Positions 61,763 through 64,000 of a DNA stretch of 64,000 nt are shown here, one piece after another. This stretch comes from Cytophagaceae bacterium (GTDB taxonomy: Bacteria > Bacteroidota > Bacteroidia > Cytophagales > Spirosomataceae), in contig SXXW01000040.1 of the NCBI GenBank assembly GCA_005791165.1, forward strand, positions 1 to 64,000, read 5' to 3'. Numbering within the stretch: the first letter of the stretch is position 1; every line of letters begins with the position of its first letter. The translations under genes were made by a program, and so were the position numbers. Below the pieces are notes generated by a model, which ran no database searches, was not told the origin of the DNA, and saw only the letters and a program-made list of their open reading frames with translations.

Positions 61763-64000
61763 TACTTAATGGGTAGACTTTTTAATTTGTTTTTGGCTAA
61801 TTCGATGACCGATGTATCACTTGAATTATCGATGACCGATTTTAAAATGGCCTTAGCCTGTGGTAAATTCTTTAAGGAAACAAAGTTCTCTGCTAATAGA
61901 ATATATGATTTACCAATCACCGCGTCTGACGCTTCTGCAAATTCGTTCTTGAACTTAGTGGTAATCATATCGTTTGACTCCTTAAACTTGCCTTCTCCAC
62001 TTAATAATAAGGCTAATTCATATTGCGCTTCCGCTCCTATTTCATTTTTATCTAAGCTAATTACTTTAGCTAACCATTGTCTTTTAGAAGCAATCTGGGT
62101 TGAATCACTGCTAAACATATCGGCTAATGAGCGGGTCAACTTAGCTTTTTCTTCATTTGTGATATTGCTTAATGGCTCTAATTCATTTAATAAGGTAGCA
62201 ATGGAATCCAGATTTTTAGCTTCATACGTAATAGCAATGATTTTATTCATGGCCATGGTTTGTTGGTCTACCTCGGTATTTTTCGACTTAAACAATCGGT
62301 AAAAATGAATGGACTCTGAATATTTCTTTTGTCCAAATGATAATTCAGCAGCTCTCAATATCACTTTATTGACCTGTGGATGCTCATTTTGATCCATCAC
62401 TTTTTGATAATATTGAATAGCTGTTAATGTATCATTTATTTGGTCTGCTGCATCTGCTATTAGGTAATTTGCCTCTACAATATTTTCATTTGTGGGATAC
62501 TTGGCAATAAAATCTTTCAATGAGCCAATGGCTTTGTCAAATTTCTTTCCTTCATAAATGGCTCTCGCAGCTCCATATTTTAAATCAATGGCATCGTTTT
62601 CAGACTCTGATTTGTTGGTACTTTGATACGTGTCTAAAACTTGCCCAAATTCCTCTGGTTTACCTACTTTAATTAAGTTTTCTTGTAGGCCAACTAAAGC
62701 ATCTTTAGCGATTTTTTCTGTCGTAAATTCATTGACAATTCTTTTGTAATCTTGAATAGCCAAATCGAATTTATCGGTATTCGTGTAGGATTGAGCCCTT
62801 TTGAAGATAGCTTGAGCTAAAAATTCGCTCGCTTTTGTGGCAGAAATTATTTCCGAGAATCCAAGTATGGCTTCTGGATATTTTGCCGCATTAAACAAAA
62901 TCAAATTCTCTTGATAAAATGCTTCATCTGCAAATTTAGAATCGGGGAAACTAAGTCTTACTTGTTTCATCGCTGCCCTGGCCTCATTACCGCGATTTAA
63001 ATAAATAAGCGTCATACTCTTTTGAAACAAGGCATAATCTTTTTCTGTTTTTGCGATATCAGCGGCTTGGCTATAATAATTTAAGGCATCTTCATATTTC
63101 CTTGAAACCAAATAGGTATCAGCAAGCCTCAACAAAATGGTTGGATTATTTTTAGCATTTGGCGTCAACTTTAAACGATCTACATATGTCTTAAATAAGG
63201 TATTTGCTTTGCTAAATTCCTTTGTGTTGAAATATGCAAACGCTAAACCAATTCTAATCTTCTGTACAAATTCCTCCGATTTATTAGAGCTTGACATTAA
63301 AGGCGTATAAATTTGAATGGCTTCTTCAAACTTCTTTTGCACAGATAATGCTTCCGCTTTCCCTAATAAAGCCTTTAGTTTTATTTCTTCTTTTTCAGCG
63401 ACTAAAATAGCCTCGTCGAAAAATTTTATTGCGGGTTCAAATTGGTTGTCATTATAAGACCTAACTCCTAAATTATACGATAAGGTCTGATAGGCTAAGT
63501 TGAGCTTAGGTGACCTATTGCTAATTCCTTTTAAATAATTAACCGCCACTTCTAAATTATCAGAATTGATAAATGCATCAGCTACTAATTCGATGGCTTC
63601 CTCCGCATACTTGCTTTTCGGAAATTTAGCATTGAAGGCTTGTATCTCATTGATCGTTTCGGACCCCTTTCCTAAATCCAATAATACTTTTGCATAATTA
63701 AAATAGGCATCTTCTTGAATCGCTGGATTGAATGATAAACTTCTAGCTACCTGGAACGCATCTAAAGTAGCCACTAAATTTCCAGCGCTTAGTTGGGCTA
63801 AGGCCGTAGTAAATGCAGCATATTGGCCTAAGGAATCCTTTTTGGCCACTAATTCTTTTAAAGTAACCGTGGCCTCATTGTATTTTTTCGTTTTAAATAA
63901 AGAAAATCCATATCGATATTGAGATAATGGACTGAACTTTGAACCCGTCATTTTGCCAAACGCCTCATAACTTTTAATCGATTTATCGAATTGATTTAAC
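61762..64000 (-). CDS. Large TPR protein (5' end beyond window)
   Basis: At least 746 codons, still open at the right edge. The frame upstream of the internal ATG at 63951 continues with LNQFDKSIKSYEAFGKMTG, so the true start lies outside the window. It consists of about fifteen or more TPR-like helix pairs (SQYRYGFSLFKTKKYNEATVTLKEL, NLAYQTLSYNLGVRSYNDNQFEPAIKFFDEAI, ALNYYSQAADIAKTEKDYALFQKSM). No catalytic domain is visible. It is the first visible gene of the six-gene operon ending at trmB. It probably scaffolds an envelope complex with the barrel, TonB-like and SPOR proteins (inference). Confidence 0.88.
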   Translation of the reverse strand, partial: LNQFDKSIKSYEAFGKMTGSKFSPLSQYRYGFSLFKTKKYNEATVTLKELVAKKDSLGQYAAFTTALAQLSAGNLVATLDAFQVARSLSFNPAIQEDAYFNYAKVLLDLGKGSETINEIQAFNAKFPKSKYAEEAIELVADAFINSDNLEVAVNYLKGISNRSPKLNLAYQTLSYNLGVRSYNDNQFEPAIKFFDEAILVAEKEEIKLKALLGKAEALSVQKKFEEAIQIYTPLMSSSNKSEEFVQKIRIGLAFAYFNTKEFSKANTLFKTYVDRLKLTPNAKNNPTILLRLADTYLVSRKYEDALNYYSQAADIAKTEKDYALFQKSMTLIYLNRGNEARAAMKQVRLSFPDSKFADEAFYQENLILFNAAKYPEAILGFSEIISATKASEFLAQAIFKRAQSYTNTDKFDLAIQDYKRIVNEFTTEKIAKDALVGLQENLIKVGKPEEFGQVLDTYQSTNKSESENDAIDLKYGAARAIYEGKKFDKAIGSLKDFIAKYPTNENIVEANYLIADAADQINDTLTAIQYYQKVMDQNEHPQVNKVILRAAELSFGQKKYSESIHFYRLFKSKNTEVDQQTMAMNKIIAITYEAKNLDSIATLLNELEPLSNITNEEKAKLTRSLADMFSSDSTQIASKRQWLAKVISLDKNEIGAEAQYELALLLSGEGKFKESNDMITTKFKNEFAEASDAVIGKSYILLAENFVSLKNLPQAKAILKSVIDNSSDTSVIELAKNKLKSLPIK

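Overview
This AT-rich window comes from a member of the Bacteroidota, most likely a Cytophagales-type aerobic freshwater or soil bacterium. The evidence is promoter elements of the TANNTTTG type, a type IX secretion (T9SS) sorting tail on a phosphatase, an HU-CCDC81/SPOR protein, an alginate-export porin, PVC-type cytochromes and GyrA sequence style. Genus-level placement is not possible from the sequence alone. No rRNA, intact tRNA, CRISPR array or transposase gene was seen.

Region 1 (1-9914) is a sulfur/persulfide island. A 15-base tRNA tail with a terminator stands at the left edge. Imperfect inverted repeats (106-243 and 9788-9914; inner 63 bases 58/63 identical) bracket the block. Inside are a 5'-truncated diheme-type cytochrome c, a soxB interrupted by a single in-frame TAA, a Dps, and a leftward operon. 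That operon runs TSUP permease, persulfide dioxygenase-rhodanese fusion, rhodanese, two small membrane proteins and a split YeeE/YedE sulfur transporter. An outer-membrane porin and a 1-Cys peroxiredoxin follow. The TSUP operon, the porin and the peroxiredoxin each start from a 44-bp promoter of identical geometry: a GTGAT-N4-ATCAC palindrome, exactly 26 bases, then a -7 element ending in TTTG. This looks like a class II Crp/Fnr-family regulon for sulfide or persulfide handling.

Region 2 (10282-30081) is mostly surface and polysaccharide functions: two coupled glycosyltransferases, a secreted FAD oxidoreductase, a very large PmoA-like/PVC cytochrome fusion, an O-antigen-ligase-like protein split from its TPR tail by a frameshift near an A tract, a LamG protein, a multi-pass membrane protein, an alginate-export porin with a zinc dehydrogenase, a beta-propeller phosphoesterase and YceI. 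Between 17420 and 17994 lie a long hairpin and a possible small RNA.

Region 3 (30128-49281) is mainly housekeeping: a sodium symporter; a tight clpS-recR-sod-2OG oxygenase-chrA operon; a dTDP-sugar/UDP-galactose set (rfbA, rfbB, galE); a SirB1 protein and a phosphopantetheinyl transferase; a WD40-DivIVA-folB run; a LacI regulator; a T9SS-exported phosphatase; gyrA; and a TPR/coiled-coil protein.

Region 4 (49303-64000) holds a NTP-PPase/response regulator/histidine kinase operon, a cluster of five DnaA boxes in a gene-free stretch (52240-52355) that is a candidate replication origin, an XRE regulator, a CvfB-like S1 protein, dapD, gapA, and a six-gene leftward operon: TPR, beta-barrel, HU/SPOR, TonB-like, folC, trmB. 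The first gene of that operon runs off the window end.
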